64,000 nucleotides of DNA from Lachnospiraceae bacterium (GCA_017634975.1 JAGBMJ010000141.1:1-64000), one strand, 5' to 3'. Shown: positions 27,069 to 36,061, counted from the stretch's first letter. Program-made: numbers and translations. The notes: generated by a model not told the origin, from the letters alone.

Positions 27069-28424
27069 ATGGCAGTAGGTGATTATGATCGCGTACAAAT
27101 GAAAGAAGTGATCACGGACGGCGTATCCCGTGTGACGACAACGGTGCAGGACGCGCTCAAGAGCGGTGATTACAGCAATCTGAGCCGCAACGTGTCTGCG
27201 GAGATGGAGAATCTCTTCAGCAATATCGGCAGGACGGTGAACATATCGCCGAATCAGAGATATCAGAACGGGATGCCGGTACAGGATACGCCGGGATACA
27301 GCAATCTGGCAAATGGTGCAAATTACAGAAATACCCAGACCTATCGAAGGGTGCGGGACATCAATCAAAGACGTTATCAGGCGGCACAGAACATACCGAA
27401 TGCGGTCCCGGTGCGTCAGAACGGCACATATCAGAACCCGGTATTATATAAGGACATGAAGAACGCCAAAGCAGGGACGCTGATCGGGACGATCATAGGA
27501 TATTTTATCGGCGCTCCGGCCGCGATGTTTTCACTGATCTGTTTCATCGCTTCTGTGGCGGACGGCGATATCGTGGGTGGGATCGTAGGTGCTCTGTTCC
27601 TCTTTGTATTTACTGCCGCGGGACCGCTGACCGGTGCGATCTTCGGGACGCTGCATCTGAAGAAGATATCGCTCTATGAGAAGTATTTAAACCTCCTGCG
27701 GGATAAGACCTATGCTCCTACCGAGACGCTCTCGGAAATGACCGGGAAGAGTAAGGATGAGACGATCAAAGAACTGCAGAAGATGATCAGTAAGGGATGG
27801 TTCCGGCAGGGACATCTGGATGAGAACGGCGATACGCTGATCACCAGCGAAGAGACCTATCAGCAGTATCTGCACACGCTGCAGATCGCTGCGGAGCGTA
27901 TGGCAGAGGAACAGGAGAAGGCCGAAGCGAAGATACGCGAATACGGCGGTCTGACCGAGGCGCAGCATGATATCATCGCACAGGGCGAACAGTATATCGC
28001 GGAGATCCGTGCGTGCAACAAGGATATCCCGGATGTGGATGTGACGGCAAAGCTGGACCGTATGGTGCATTCCGTTGAGGTGATCGTGGAGCGTGCCAAG
28101 AAGCAGCCGGAACTGACGGAAGATATGACCCGTCTGATGAACTACTACCTGCCCACGATGGTGAAGCTGCTGCACAGCTATGCAGATCTGGATTCACAGG
28201 GCAAGACGAGTGCCAATATCGAGAAGTCCAAGAGAGAGATCGAGGATACGATCGATGTGATGAACGAAGCGTTTGACCGGCTGTTTGACAGTCTGTTTGA
28301 AGATACGAGCCTGGATATTTCCACGGATGTGGAAGTGATGCGAACCCTGCTTTCGCAGGAGGGACTCACCGGGCACTCGTTCGGATCCAACCAGACCCTG
28401 CCGGGAACAAACGATCAAAACTAA
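27069..28424 (+). CDS. XpaC-like 5-bromo-4-chloroindolyl phosphate hydrolysis family protein
   Basis: A 451-aa protein. Residues 1–130 are soluble and Asn/Gln-rich; a pair of membrane segments (TLIGTIIGYFIGAPAAMFSLICFIA and IVGGIVGALFLFVFTAAGPLTGAIFG) lies near 140–200. It then has a helical C-terminal domain with KTYAPTETLSEMTGKSKDET and MTRLMNYYLPTMVKLLHSY, the latter typical of XpaC. XpaC and TelA form a conserved pair in Firmicutes; molecular role unknown, with links to envelope stress in other species. Its C-terminal end is acidic. It is followed 32 bases later by telA. Confidence 0.8.
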   Translation: MAVGDYDRVQMKEVITDGVSRVTTTVQDALKSGDYSNLSRNVSAEMENLFSNIGRTVNISPNQRYQNGMPVQDTPGYSNLANGANYRNTQTYRRVRDINQRRYQAAQNIPNAVPVRQNGTYQNPVLYKDMKNAKAGTLIGTIIGYFIGAPAAMFSLICFIASVADGDIVGGIVGALFLFVFTAAGPLTGAIFGTLHLKKISLYEKYLNLLRDKTYAPTETLSEMTGKSKDETIKELQKMISKGWFRQGHLDENGDTLITSEETYQQYLHTLQIAAERMAEEQEKAEAKIREYGGLTEAQHDIIAQGEQYIAEIRACNKDIPDVDVTAKLDRMVHSVEVIVERAKKQPELTEDMTRLMNYYLPTMVKLLHSYADLDSQGKTSANIEKSKREIEDTIDVMNEAFDRLFDSLFEDTSLDISTDVEVMRTLLSQEGLTGHSFGSNQTLPGTNDQN

Positions 28425-28456
28425 GAAACTATTAAATTTATGAGGAGGTCTATATC

Positions 28457-29641
28457 ATGGCAGACACAGGGGTAACAGAAGCATTACAGGGTGAATCTAC
28501 GACACCGTCCTTGACGCTGAATCCGTTTGGCACGGCAGAAGCACCCAAGCCGGAGGAGATACAGCTGACGACCGGCAAGCAGGAAGTGGCGGATGCGAAG
28601 GAAGTGATGGAGCAGCAGCTGACACCGGAAGAGATGAAGATGGTGGATGATTTTGCGGCACAGATCGATATCACCGACAGCGGCACGATCATGACCTATG
28701 GTGCAGCGACCCAGCAGAAGATGGCGGACTTTTCCAACCGTGCGCTGGATAATGTACGTACCAAGGATATGGGTGAGGTCGGCGAACTGCTGACCGGCGT
28801 GGTAGCCGAGCTGAAGGGCTTTAACGGCGAAGAGGAAAAGGGTATCAAGGGCTTCTTCAAGAAACAGGCCAACAAAGTGGAAATGATGAAGGCTAAGTAT
28901 GACCGCACGGAAGTGAACATCAACAAGATCGTCGGCGCACTGCAGGATCATGAGACCCGCCTGATGAAGGATGCGGCTACGCTGGATAAGATGTATGATA
29001 TGAACCTGACCTACTATAAGGAACTGTCCATGTACATCATCGCCGGCAAGAAGAAACTGGAAGAGGCAGAGAACAAGATCCTGCCGGAACTGCGTGCCAA
29101 GGCACAGCAGACCGGTCTGGCAGAGGATGCACAGGCAGCCAAAGATTATCAGGATATGTGTGACCGCTTCTCCAAGAAGCTGACCGACCTGGAACTGACC
29201 CGTACCATTGCGATGCAGACCGCACCGCAGATCCGTATGATCCAGTCCAATGACATTATGATGGTGGACAAGATCCGTTCCACCGTAGTAAATACGATCC
29301 CTCTGTGGAAGAGCCAGATGGTCATCGCACTGGGGATCCACAATGCGACTGAGGCAGCCAAGGCACAGCGCGCGGTAACGGATGTGACCAACCAGATGCT
29401 GCTGAAGAATGCAGAGGCTCTGAAGATCGCAACGATCGAGACCGAGAAGGAATCCCAGCGCGGTATCGTGGATCTGGAGACGCTGAACAAGACCAACCAG
29501 AACCTGATCTCTACCTTTGATGAGGTAATGAAGATCCAGGCAGAGGGGCGTGAGAAGCGTAAGCAGGCCGAGCAGGAAATGGCTCGTATGGAGACCGAAC
29601 TGAAGAACAAACTGATGGAAGTACGCGACAGGAAGTATTGA
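28457..29641 (+). CDS. telA: TelA family (toxic anion resistance) protein
   Basis: A 394-aa helical cytoplasmic protein of the TelA/KlaA family, named for tellurite resistance. Conserved TelA stretches seen are FKKQANKVEMMKAKYDRTEVNI, MYDMNLTYYKELSMYIIAGKK, QTAPQIRMIQSNDIMMVDKI and IPLWKSQMVIALG. The C terminus is coiled-coil-like. AGGAGG lies 8–9 nt before the ATG. Codon use looks strongly biased to common codons, suggesting good expression. Pairing with XpaC is the usual arrangement; sharing an operon with a glycerophosphotransferase-like gene hints at an envelope role (inference). Confidence 0.93.
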   Translation: MADTGVTEALQGESTTPSLTLNPFGTAEAPKPEEIQLTTGKQEVADAKEVMEQQLTPEEMKMVDDFAAQIDITDSGTIMTYGAATQQKMADFSNRALDNVRTKDMGEVGELLTGVVAELKGFNGEEEKGIKGFFKKQANKVEMMKAKYDRTEVNINKIVGALQDHETRLMKDAATLDKMYDMNLTYYKELSMYIIAGKKKLEEAENKILPELRAKAQQTGLAEDAQAAKDYQDMCDRFSKKLTDLELTRTIAMQTAPQIRMIQSNDIMMVDKIRSTVVNTIPLWKSQMVIALGIHNATEAAKAQRAVTDVTNQMLLKNAEALKIATIETEKESQRGIVDLETLNKTNQNLISTFDEVMKIQAEGREKRKQAEQEMARMETELKNKLMEVRDRKY

Positions 29642-29681
29642 TCCAGAAGGACACCTACGCAAAGAAAGAACCGGATCGTTT

Positions 29682-31616
29682 ATGACCGATATCGTATTTT
29701 TGTTTTGTACGCTGGTATTGTCGGTTTCCTGTGTCGTGTATTTCCTGAGCAGGAAACAGCTGCTGAGAACGCAGAGTAAGGTGTTTTTGTGGATCCTGCT
29801 CTTTGTATCGTTTTCGGCAGCCGTCGACATTGTCAGTAATTATATTGAGAATAACTATATCGCTGCAGGATCGCTCTTTACGACACAGTATTGCACACAG
29901 GTCCTGTATCTGATGGCACACCAGACTCTGGCGCCCCTTTACTGCCTCTACATCATGATGGTCAATGGTGTGGGGGTCAAAAGGGGCAAGGGGTTTTTTA
30001 TCTTATTGCTTCTTCCGATGTTCATCGCCATCTTTATGGTCATGAGCAATCCCTTTACGGGCTGGGTCTTTTACTATGACGATTACCGCAAGTTTCAGCG
30101 TGCTCCCGGAGAGCTCGTGATCTATGTGATCAGCGGTGTTTATCTCCTCGTCAGTATCTTCTATATGATCCGCTACCGGAAAGCCGTTTCCGGGGCAACC
30201 AACCTTGCTTTGTGGTATTTCTTCAGCTTTACACTGGTCGGTGTAGCGGTACAGGCGCTGCATCCGGAACTGAAGGTGGAGCTGTTTGCCGAGACGATCT
30301 CGATGCTGGGCGTGATGCTGACGGTGGAAAATGATGACGAATTCATCGACAGTACTTCGAAAGTATACAACCGGCAGGCGTTTCAGAGCGATAACGTGCG
30401 CATGATCCACACCGGTCACAAATATGCCGTGGTGTGTCTGAATATGACCAACATGCGCTTTTATACCCGTATGCTGGATTACAACGATATGACGGAAGTG
30501 ATCCGTATGATGGCACAGTGGCTGCGGGACCTGAGCAGGGATGCGACGGTATACCGTATCACGCCGAACAATCTGGCGCTGATCATCTTTTACCACGATG
30601 TGGAGCAGGTGGATGCCATCGTGGAACGCATCGAGGAGCGTTTTGCGGACGGATGGGTGTATAAAAATGTCTCCCTGGATCTGAATACGCTGATCCGTGT
30701 GGCGATGGTACCGGAGGAACTCTCCGAGCCGGATCTGCTGCTGGAGCTGGCGGAAGAAAATGCCGAGGTGGAACACCGGGGCGTACAGATCCAGCGCGGA
30801 AGCGAGCTGTATTTTATCACGCGGCGTGCACAGGTGGAAGAGGCTCTGAAGCGGGCATTGTCTGAGGGGCGTTTTGAAGTCTATTACCAGCCCATCTGGG
30901 ATGCGAAGAAAGACCGTATCATATCGGCAGAGGCACTGCTGCGATTGCACGATCCGGTTCTGGGACGATTGTCGCCGGATGAGCTGATCCCGATCGCCGA
31001 GCGAAACGGCATGATATCCGAGATCGGCATGGTCGTATTTGAAGAGGTGTGTGCGTTCCTGGCAGACAAGCGTGTCAAGCGCCTGCATCTGGATTATATC
31101 GAGGTGAACTTAAGCATCTACCAGCTGATCATGGGCAATACGCTGGAACGTTTCCGCGAGATCATGAAACAGTATGAGATCGAGCCGGAGCAGATCAATC
31201 TGGAGATCACCGAGACGGCTTCTGCCAGCGCATCTTCCTCCCCGGTCAGCGTGATCAACGAGATGAAGGATGCGGGCTTTACCTTTTCACTGGATGACTA
31301 CGGGACGGGGTATTCTAACCTGACCTACATCATCAGCATGGACTTTTTGAACATCAAGTCGGACAAAGGACTGCTCTGGGATGCGGATAAGAACCGCAAC
31401 TCCCGGATGCTTCTGGGGGATACGATCCGTATGCTGCGCCGTTTGGGTGTAAATGTGATCCAGGAAGGCGTGGAGACGAAGTACCAGCTGGATTTTGTGC
31501 TGGAAGCCGGCGCCAATCTGATTCAGGGCTTCTACTTCTCGCAGCCGCTGCGCCCGGATGCTTTTATCGATTATGTGGAGCGGTTTAAGGGGGAGAAAAC
31601 GGACAAAACAAAATAG
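29682..31616 (+). CDS. membrane c-di-GMP phosphodiesterase (degenerate GGDEF + EAL)
   Basis: A 644-aa protein. Seven membrane segments in residues 1–215 form a sensor domain. Residues 215–370 look like a GGDEF domain, starting DDEFIDSTSKVYNRQAF, but no GG(D/E)EF motif is present, so cyclase activity is unlikely. The EAL domain (375–640) has AEALLRL, VNLSIYQL, ITETAS, LDDYGTGYSN, IKSDKG and QEGVET, the residues needed for metal binding and catalysis, so it is probably an active phosphodiesterase. It starts 41 bases after telA, without a clear ribosome site. Its stop is inside a bidirectional terminator. Confidence 0.9.
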   Translation: MTDIVFLFCTLVLSVSCVVYFLSRKQLLRTQSKVFLWILLFVSFSAAVDIVSNYIENNYIAAGSLFTTQYCTQVLYLMAHQTLAPLYCLYIMMVNGVGVKRGKGFFILLLLPMFIAIFMVMSNPFTGWVFYYDDYRKFQRAPGELVIYVISGVYLLVSIFYMIRYRKAVSGATNLALWYFFSFTLVGVAVQALHPELKVELFAETISMLGVMLTVENDDEFIDSTSKVYNRQAFQSDNVRMIHTGHKYAVVCLNMTNMRFYTRMLDYNDMTEVIRMMAQWLRDLSRDATVYRITPNNLALIIFYHDVEQVDAIVERIEERFADGWVYKNVSLDLNTLIRVAMVPEELSEPDLLLELAEENAEVEHRGVQIQRGSELYFITRRAQVEEALKRALSEGRFEVYYQPIWDAKKDRIISAEALLRLHDPVLGRLSPDELIPIAERNGMISEIGMVVFEEVCAFLADKRVKRLHLDYIEVNLSIYQLIMGNTLERFREIMKQYEIEPEQINLEITETASASASSSPVSVINEMKDAGFTFSLDDYGTGYSNLTYIISMDFLNIKSDKGLLWDADKNRNSRMLLGDTIRMLRRLGVNVIQEGVETKYQLDFVLEAGANLIQGFYFSQPLRPDAFIDYVERFKGEKTDKTK

Positions 31617-31638
31617 CGCCCTTTTGTGACGCTATTTT
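31610..31638. terminator. bidirectional terminator between the EAL gene and tRNA-Ala
   Basis: AAAATAGCG (31610–31618) pairs with CGCTATTTT (31630–31638). Read on either strand the hairpin is followed by or contains T-rich flanks, so it can end the plus-strand EAL gene and the minus-strand tRNA. Confidence 0.7.
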
Positions 31639-31640
31639 CG

Positions 31641-31713
31641 TGGAGCCGAAGGGGATCGAACCCTCGACCTCAGCGTTGCGAACGCTGCGCTCTCCCAACT
31701 GAGCTACGACCCC
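31641..31713 (-). tRNA. tRNA-Ala, anticodon CGC
   Basis: A 73-nt cloverleaf on the minus strand. The acceptor stem is GGGGTCG with CGGCTCC, including the G3:U70 pair that marks alanine tRNAs. The anticodon stem is CAGCG/CGCTG around loop TTCGCAA, giving anticodon CGC for GCG codons. The T arm contains GGTTCGATCCC. The 3' CCA is not encoded. A family A repeat lies immediately 5' of it. Confidence 0.96.
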
Positions 31714-31723
31714 GCAGTAAGGT

Positions 31724-31796
31724 AGATTTGCCTAGCGGCAAATCCTTGAAGCGCCTCAAAGCCGGCGCGGGCTCCCCCGAGCGAAGCCCGGGGGCA
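31724..31796 (+). repeat. family A palindromic element, full copy, in the tRNA leader
   Basis: A full 73-nt copy (first loop CTAG, last hairpin GCTCCCCCGAGC and GCCCGGGGGC). It lies 11 nt upstream of the tRNA 5' end and downstream of a likely tRNA promoter, so it would be transcribed as its antisense strand in the pre-tRNA leader. Confidence 0.9.
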
Positions 31797-31809
31797 ATTA
31801 AGCAAGCTA

Positions 31810-31838
31810 ATGATAGCACTCTGGTGAAAAAAACGCAA
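31810..31838 (-). promoter_or_regulatory. likely promoter of tRNA-Ala
   Basis: On the minus strand TTGCGT (31833–31838) and TATCAT (31810–31815) are 17 nt apart. It predicts a start near 31803 and a leader of about 90 nt that contains the family A element. Confidence 0.45.
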
Positions 31839-31890
31839 GAGTCATTTCAAAGATGTGATCTTGTCTTTGGGATGATTTTGGGATAAAAGG

Positions 31891-33363
31891 ATGAAGACTG
31901 ACAAGAAAGAAGAAAAAACGGAAGAGATCCGGGCCGCCGGAGCGGCGGATCAGGCCAGCGATTACGAGTTTATACGGGAACAGATCAAGGAACGTCCGGT
32001 CAACCGGAAGAAGATCTTCCGCCGTATGTTGTTTACTGCAGGTATGGCGGTTCTGTTTGCCACCATCGCCTGCCTGACCTTTCTGCTGCTGGAACCGGTA
32101 TTCAGCAAACTGCTGAGTTCGGATGGAGAATCGGAGCTCAAGGTGGTTTCATTGCCGGAACAGACGGTGGATGACGATCCGGTGCAGGCGGAGGTGATCC
32201 CGGAGGCGGATGACGATCCTGTGCAGCTGGTGATCGAGACACCGATCGAGAATATGAGCTTAAATGACGAGGATATCGTAAGCGGTAATGCAGCAGCGGC
32301 TACGGCCAGTGAAAACCGGGCAGAGCCGACAGCGGCGCCGGAACCGACGATCGTCGCCGGGGATACGATCATCTACGAGACCGTACCACTGGAGATCGAG
32401 GATTACCGGCAGCTGTACCGTAAGATGTATGCGCTGTCGGAAGAGGTGCAGAAGAGTCTGGTGACGGTGACCGGAGTGCATTCGGATATGGACTGGATGA
32501 ACGATCCGTATCTGTCCACACAGAAGACCACCGGTGTGATCATAGCGGATAACGGCTATGAACTGCTGATCCTGGCGGACTCGACCAAGCTGGAAGCGGC
32601 GGAGACACTGCGCGTGACCTTTGCAAACGGGGATACCGGTACACTGAATATAAAGGCGGTGGACAGCGATACGAAGCTTGGGGTGTATGCGATCCGTCTG
32701 ATGGAGATCAGTGCGGACACCCGAAAGGCACTGAGTGTTGCAGTCCTGGGTGCATCCTATACCAGCAATGTGCTGGGCAATGCCGTGATGGCGGTCGGCA
32801 GTCCGCTGGGAAACGCGTCCATCTGCTATGGTGCGGTCACCTCGGCCCAGACGATGGTGGGCGTGCGGGATGCGGCATATCAGCTGCTTACCACGGATAT
32901 GCAGGGAGATAAGAATGCCAGCGGTGTGATCGTGAATCTGCGCGGACAGGTGGTCGGCATCCTCTGCCATGGGCACGAGGCAGAGGGGCTGGAAAATCTG
33001 CTCTGCGGATATGGTATCAGCGGGATCCGGCGGTTGATCGAAGATCTTTCCAACCAGGTGGTACGGCCGTATATGGGGCTGCATCTGAGTGATGTGGCGC
33101 CGGACGTGGTGAAGGAACTGGGACTGCCGGACGGTGTATTTGTGGAACAGGTAGAGATGGATTCGCCGGCAATGGCAGGCGGTCTGGCCAAAGGCGATCT
33201 GATCCAGAAGGTCGGGGATATCACGGTGAAGACGGTATCGGAGTATATGGCGGCGCTGGCAGTGCAGGAGGCCGATACGGAAGTAGAGATCACCTATGCG
33301 CGCCTGAGCGGACAGGAATACCGGACGATGAGTGTGAGCGTACAGCTGGGCACGAGAGAATAA
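31891..33363 (+). CDS. HtrA-like trypsin-fold/PDZ protein with lost catalytic triad
   Basis: A 490-aa protein: cytoplasmic N terminus of 50 residues, one membrane helix (about 50–72), an acidic linker, a trypsin-like domain (about 180–390) and a PDZ domain (about 395–485, with VRPYMGLHLSDVAP, GVFVEQV, AMAGGLAKGDLIQKVGD). It aligns with HtrA/DegP proteins, but the segments that should carry the triad read GYELLILADSTKL (no His), DSDTKLGVYAI (Lys in place of Asp) and GDKNASGVIVN (Ala in place of Ser). It is therefore likely a pseudoprotease that binds peptides or misfolded exported proteins. Confidence 0.85.
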   Translation: MKTDKKEEKTEEIRAAGAADQASDYEFIREQIKERPVNRKKIFRRMLFTAGMAVLFATIACLTFLLLEPVFSKLLSSDGESELKVVSLPEQTVDDDPVQAEVIPEADDDPVQLVIETPIENMSLNDEDIVSGNAAAATASENRAEPTAAPEPTIVAGDTIIYETVPLEIEDYRQLYRKMYALSEEVQKSLVTVTGVHSDMDWMNDPYLSTQKTTGVIIADNGYELLILADSTKLEAAETLRVTFANGDTGTLNIKAVDSDTKLGVYAIRLMEISADTRKALSVAVLGASYTSNVLGNAVMAVGSPLGNASICYGAVTSAQTMVGVRDAAYQLLTTDMQGDKNASGVIVNLRGQVVGILCHGHEAEGLENLLCGYGISGIRRLIEDLSNQVVRPYMGLHLSDVAPDVVKELGLPDGVFVEQVEMDSPAMAGGLAKGDLIQKVGDITVKTVSEYMAALAVQEADTEVEITYARLSGQEYRTMSVSVQLGTRE

Positions 33364-33396
33364 GAGAATCAAAACAGAAAGAGGTTAATTGAAAAA

Positions 33397-34329
33397 ATGA
33401 GGTACATCAAAGATTTAGCAGAAGGCAATAAGATCCAGGGGATCTATTACTGCAAGTCAAAGGTATTGACGGAGACGAAGGCGGGAAAGCCCTATGAAAA
33501 CGTGATCCTGCAGGACAAGACAGGGATCCTCGACAGCAAGGTGTGGGAGCCGTACAGCCCGGCTATCGGTGAATACGAGGCGGGGGACTATATTGAAGTG
33601 ACGGGCGACGTGATCACCTATAACAATGCACTGCAGGCGAAACTGTACCGGGTGCGTAAGTGCCAGGAGATCGAGTATGATCCGGCGGATTATATGCCGG
33701 TTTCGAAAAAGGATATCTGGGAGATGTATGAGGAACTGTTGGCACTGGCGGATTCCGTACAGGACAAAAACTTAAAGGCCCTGCTGGACAGTTTTTTCCG
33801 GGATGACAAGTTTGCCGGGGATTTCCGTAAGGCATCTGCGGCAAAGACGATCCATCACGGATTCATCGGCGGGCTGCTGGAGCATTCCCTGAGTGTGGCG
33901 AAGCTGTGCAGCTCGATGTGTGAGAACTATCCGATCTTAAACCGTGACCTGCTGATCACGGCGGCGCTGCTCCACGATGTGGGCAAGCTCCGCGAGATCG
34001 CACCCTTCCCGGAGAACGACTACACCGATGAGGGGCAGCTGCTGGGACATATCTATATGGGAGCACTGATGGTATCGGAAAAAGCGGCCGGGATCAACGG
34101 TTTCCCGGACGAACTCTCCCGCGAACTGCAGCACTGCATCCTGGCGCATCATGGGGAATTGGAATACGGCTCGCCGAAGAAACCGGCATTGATCGAGGCG
34201 CTGGTGCTGAGCTTTGCCGACAATCTGGATGCCAAGGTGGAGACCTTTATCGAACAGTTGGAGAATAATGACCGGAAGGGATGGCTCGGCTATTGCAAAT
34301 TGCTGGATTCCAACATCCGCAGAACGTGA
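33397..34329 (+). CDS. YhaM-like 3'-5' exoribonuclease (OB fold + HD domain)
   Basis: A 310-aa cytoplasmic protein. Residues 1–90 form an OB nucleic-acid-binding domain (VILQDKTGILDSKVW, GDYIEVTGDV). The HD domain follows with HHGFIGGLLEHSLSVAKL, AALLHDVGKLREI and CILAHHGELEYGSPKKPALIEALVLSFADNLDAK, the usual metal ligands of the YhaM family. YhaM degrades RNA and single-stranded DNA from the 3' end. Ribosome site GAAAGAGG before ATG. The methyltransferase gene begins 9 bases after its stop, so they are likely one transcript. Confidence 0.93.
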   Translation: MRYIKDLAEGNKIQGIYYCKSKVLTETKAGKPYENVILQDKTGILDSKVWEPYSPAIGEYEAGDYIEVTGDVITYNNALQAKLYRVRKCQEIEYDPADYMPVSKKDIWEMYEELLALADSVQDKNLKALLDSFFRDDKFAGDFRKASAAKTIHHGFIGGLLEHSLSVAKLCSSMCENYPILNRDLLITAALLHDVGKLREIAPFPENDYTDEGQLLGHIYMGALMVSEKAAGINGFPDELSRELQHCILAHHGELEYGSPKKPALIEALVLSFADNLDAKVETFIEQLENNDRKGWLGYCKLLDSNIRRT

Positions 34330-34338
34330 GAAAGATTT

Positions 34339-35751
34339 ATGTATAAGAAAAATGAGATCATAGAATTACAGATCACGGACCTCGGTTCGGAAGGGGAAGG
34401 CATCGGAAAGATCGATGGCTTTCCTTTTTTCGTGAAGGGGGCACTGCCGGGAGATACCATCCGTGCAAGTGTGATGAAAGCCAAAAAGAATATGGCATTT
34501 GCGAGGATGCAGGAGATCCTGACTCCGTCGTCGGACCGGATTGAAGCACCCTGCCCGGTCTTCGGGCGCTGCGGTGGCTGCCAGTTGATGCATCTGTCCT
34601 ATCCGGCACAGCTTCGCTACAAGGAGCAGAAGGTGAAGAACGCATTGCAGCGCATCGGCGGAGTGGCGGAAGAAGAACTGAATGCGGTCATGGAACCGAT
34701 CATAGGGATGACTCCAAACCCGCAAAGTGCTGTCCCTTTACGCTACCGCAATAAAACCCAGGTACCCTTTGGGAAAGACCGCGACGGCAATACCATCTAT
34801 GGTTTCTATGCGGGACGTACCCATGCGGTGATCCCCTGTATGGACTGTCTGCTGGGGGTGGAAGAGAATAAGGATATTCTGGAAAACGTTCGTCAGTGGA
34901 TGGAAGAAAACCACGTGCAGCCTTATGACGAAACCACCGGCAAGGGGCTGCTGCGCCATGTGCTGATCCGCAAGGGATTTCATACCGGTCAGATTATGAC
35001 ATGTCTGGTGATCAACGGGAAGAAGCTGCCGAAGAAGGAGGCGCTGTGTGAGCGGCTGGCGCAGATCCCGGGGATGCATTCCATTTCGATCAGCGTAAAT
35101 GAAGAAAATACCAATGTGATCATGGGGGATAACTACGAGACGATCTGGGGAGAAGACAGGATCTGTGATGAGATATGCCGCTTGGGGGCAGAAAGTATTA
35201 CATACGGTATTTCTCCGCTTTCGTTTTATCAGGTCAATCCCGTGCAGACGGAAAAACTGTATACCACGGCATTGGAATATGCTGGTCTGACCGGTAACGA
35301 AACCGTATGGGATCTGTACTGCGGGATCGGAACCATATCGCTCTTTCTGGCAAAGTCCGCGAAGCAGGTGTATGGTGTGGAGATCGTCCCGCAGGCCATC
35401 GCAGATGCCAAAGAGAATGCAAAACAGAACGGGATCACCAATGCGCAGTTTTTTGTTGGTGCGGCAGAGGAAGTGTTGCCGGCATACTATCGTGAACGCC
35501 GGACAGATAGCAGCTGTCATCCCGACGTGATCGTTGTGGATCCGCCCCGTAAAGGCTGTGATATCGCCTGCTTAGAGACCATGGTACAGATGCAGCCGCA
35601 GCGCATCGTGTACGTAAGTTGCGATCCCGCCACCCTGGCCCGCGACATAAAATACCTGCGTGAGCAGGGCTACAAACTGCAGCGGGTCCGCGCATGTGAC
35701 ATGTTCCCAAACAGTTTCCATGTAGAAACCGCCGCATTACTGGTACGGTGA
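34339..35751 (+). CDS. 23S rRNA (uracil-5-)-methyltransferase, RlmD/RlmCD type
   Basis: A 470-aa SAM-dependent RNA methyltransferase. It has an N-terminal TRAM domain (LQITDLGSEGEGIGKIDGFP), a Cys cluster CPVFGRCGGC that binds an iron–sulfur cluster, the SAM site VWDLYCGIGTISLFLA, VVDPPRKGC, and the catalytic VSCDPATLARD. Members methylate U747 and/or U1939 of 23S rRNA; which one is not decidable here. Residues HPDVIVVDPP are preceded by a short variable insert. It ends an apparent yhaM-like operon. Confidence 0.95.
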   Translation: MYKKNEIIELQITDLGSEGEGIGKIDGFPFFVKGALPGDTIRASVMKAKKNMAFARMQEILTPSSDRIEAPCPVFGRCGGCQLMHLSYPAQLRYKEQKVKNALQRIGGVAEEELNAVMEPIIGMTPNPQSAVPLRYRNKTQVPFGKDRDGNTIYGFYAGRTHAVIPCMDCLLGVEENKDILENVRQWMEENHVQPYDETTGKGLLRHVLIRKGFHTGQIMTCLVINGKKLPKKEALCERLAQIPGMHSISISVNEENTNVIMGDNYETIWGEDRICDEICRLGAESITYGISPLSFYQVNPVQTEKLYTTALEYAGLTGNETVWDLYCGIGTISLFLAKSAKQVYGVEIVPQAIADAKENAKQNGITNAQFFVGAAEEVLPAYYRERRTDSSCHPDVIVVDPPRKGCDIACLETMVQMQPQRIVYVSCDPATLARDIKYLREQGYKLQRVRACDMFPNSFHVETAALLVR

Positions 35752-35756
35752 TCCCC

Positions 35757-35908
35757 TTGCCTTTCCCTTGAGGGCGCTGTGTGCCAGTGGCACACGTTTA
35801 GCGCGGACCGGTCCAATGCGTCCGGGGGACGCATGCTCTGGACCGACCGGAGCGGAGCGTAGACCCGGCAGGCGAGACAGGTGTCAGCGAAGCTGACGGA
35901 TGAGGTGT
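35757..35908 (+). repeat. family B repeat with nested hairpin insert
   Basis: The gap of 310 bases between 35752 and 36061 holds no gene. The family B start (TTGCCTTTCCCTTGAGGG) and its tail (GTCAGCGAAGCTGACGGATGAGGTG) are about 115 nt apart instead of adjacent. Between them are GCGCT/AGCGC enclosing TGTGCC/GGCACA (35774–35804) and GGTCCA+ATGCGTCC pairing with GGACGCAT+TGGACC (35810–35844). It looks like a palindrome inserted into a palindrome. Confidence 0.75.
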
Positions 35909-35934
35909 AAATCTAAAGGATGATAGGGATGTTC

Positions 35935-35984
35935 ATTTTAGAACTCCAAAATGTTGATCCGCGGACATTTTGGAGTTCTAAAAT
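35935..35984. repeat. perfect 20-bp inverted repeat upstream of the DUF4143 ATPase gene
   Basis: Arms 35935–35954 and 35965–35984 are exact complements around a 10-nt loop. TTGACA follows at 35986, with TATCGT 17 nt further as a poor -10, so the repeat may be an operator, or one end of the accessory block that begins here. Confidence 0.85.
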
Positions 35985-36061
35985 GTTGACAAAGTACCAT
36001 TTTTGTAATATCGTAAGGCTATAGGAAACGGTGAAACGGTAAAATAAAAAGGAGTACCATA

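Noticed and set aside
28484-29830. 448-codon minus-strand open frame
   Set aside because: Antisense to telA, which has conserved family motifs and a strong ribosome site.
9751-31796. CRISPR array from the recurring family A elements
   Set aside because: Copies are kilobases apart, lie inside proteins, are palindromic and have no regular spacers.
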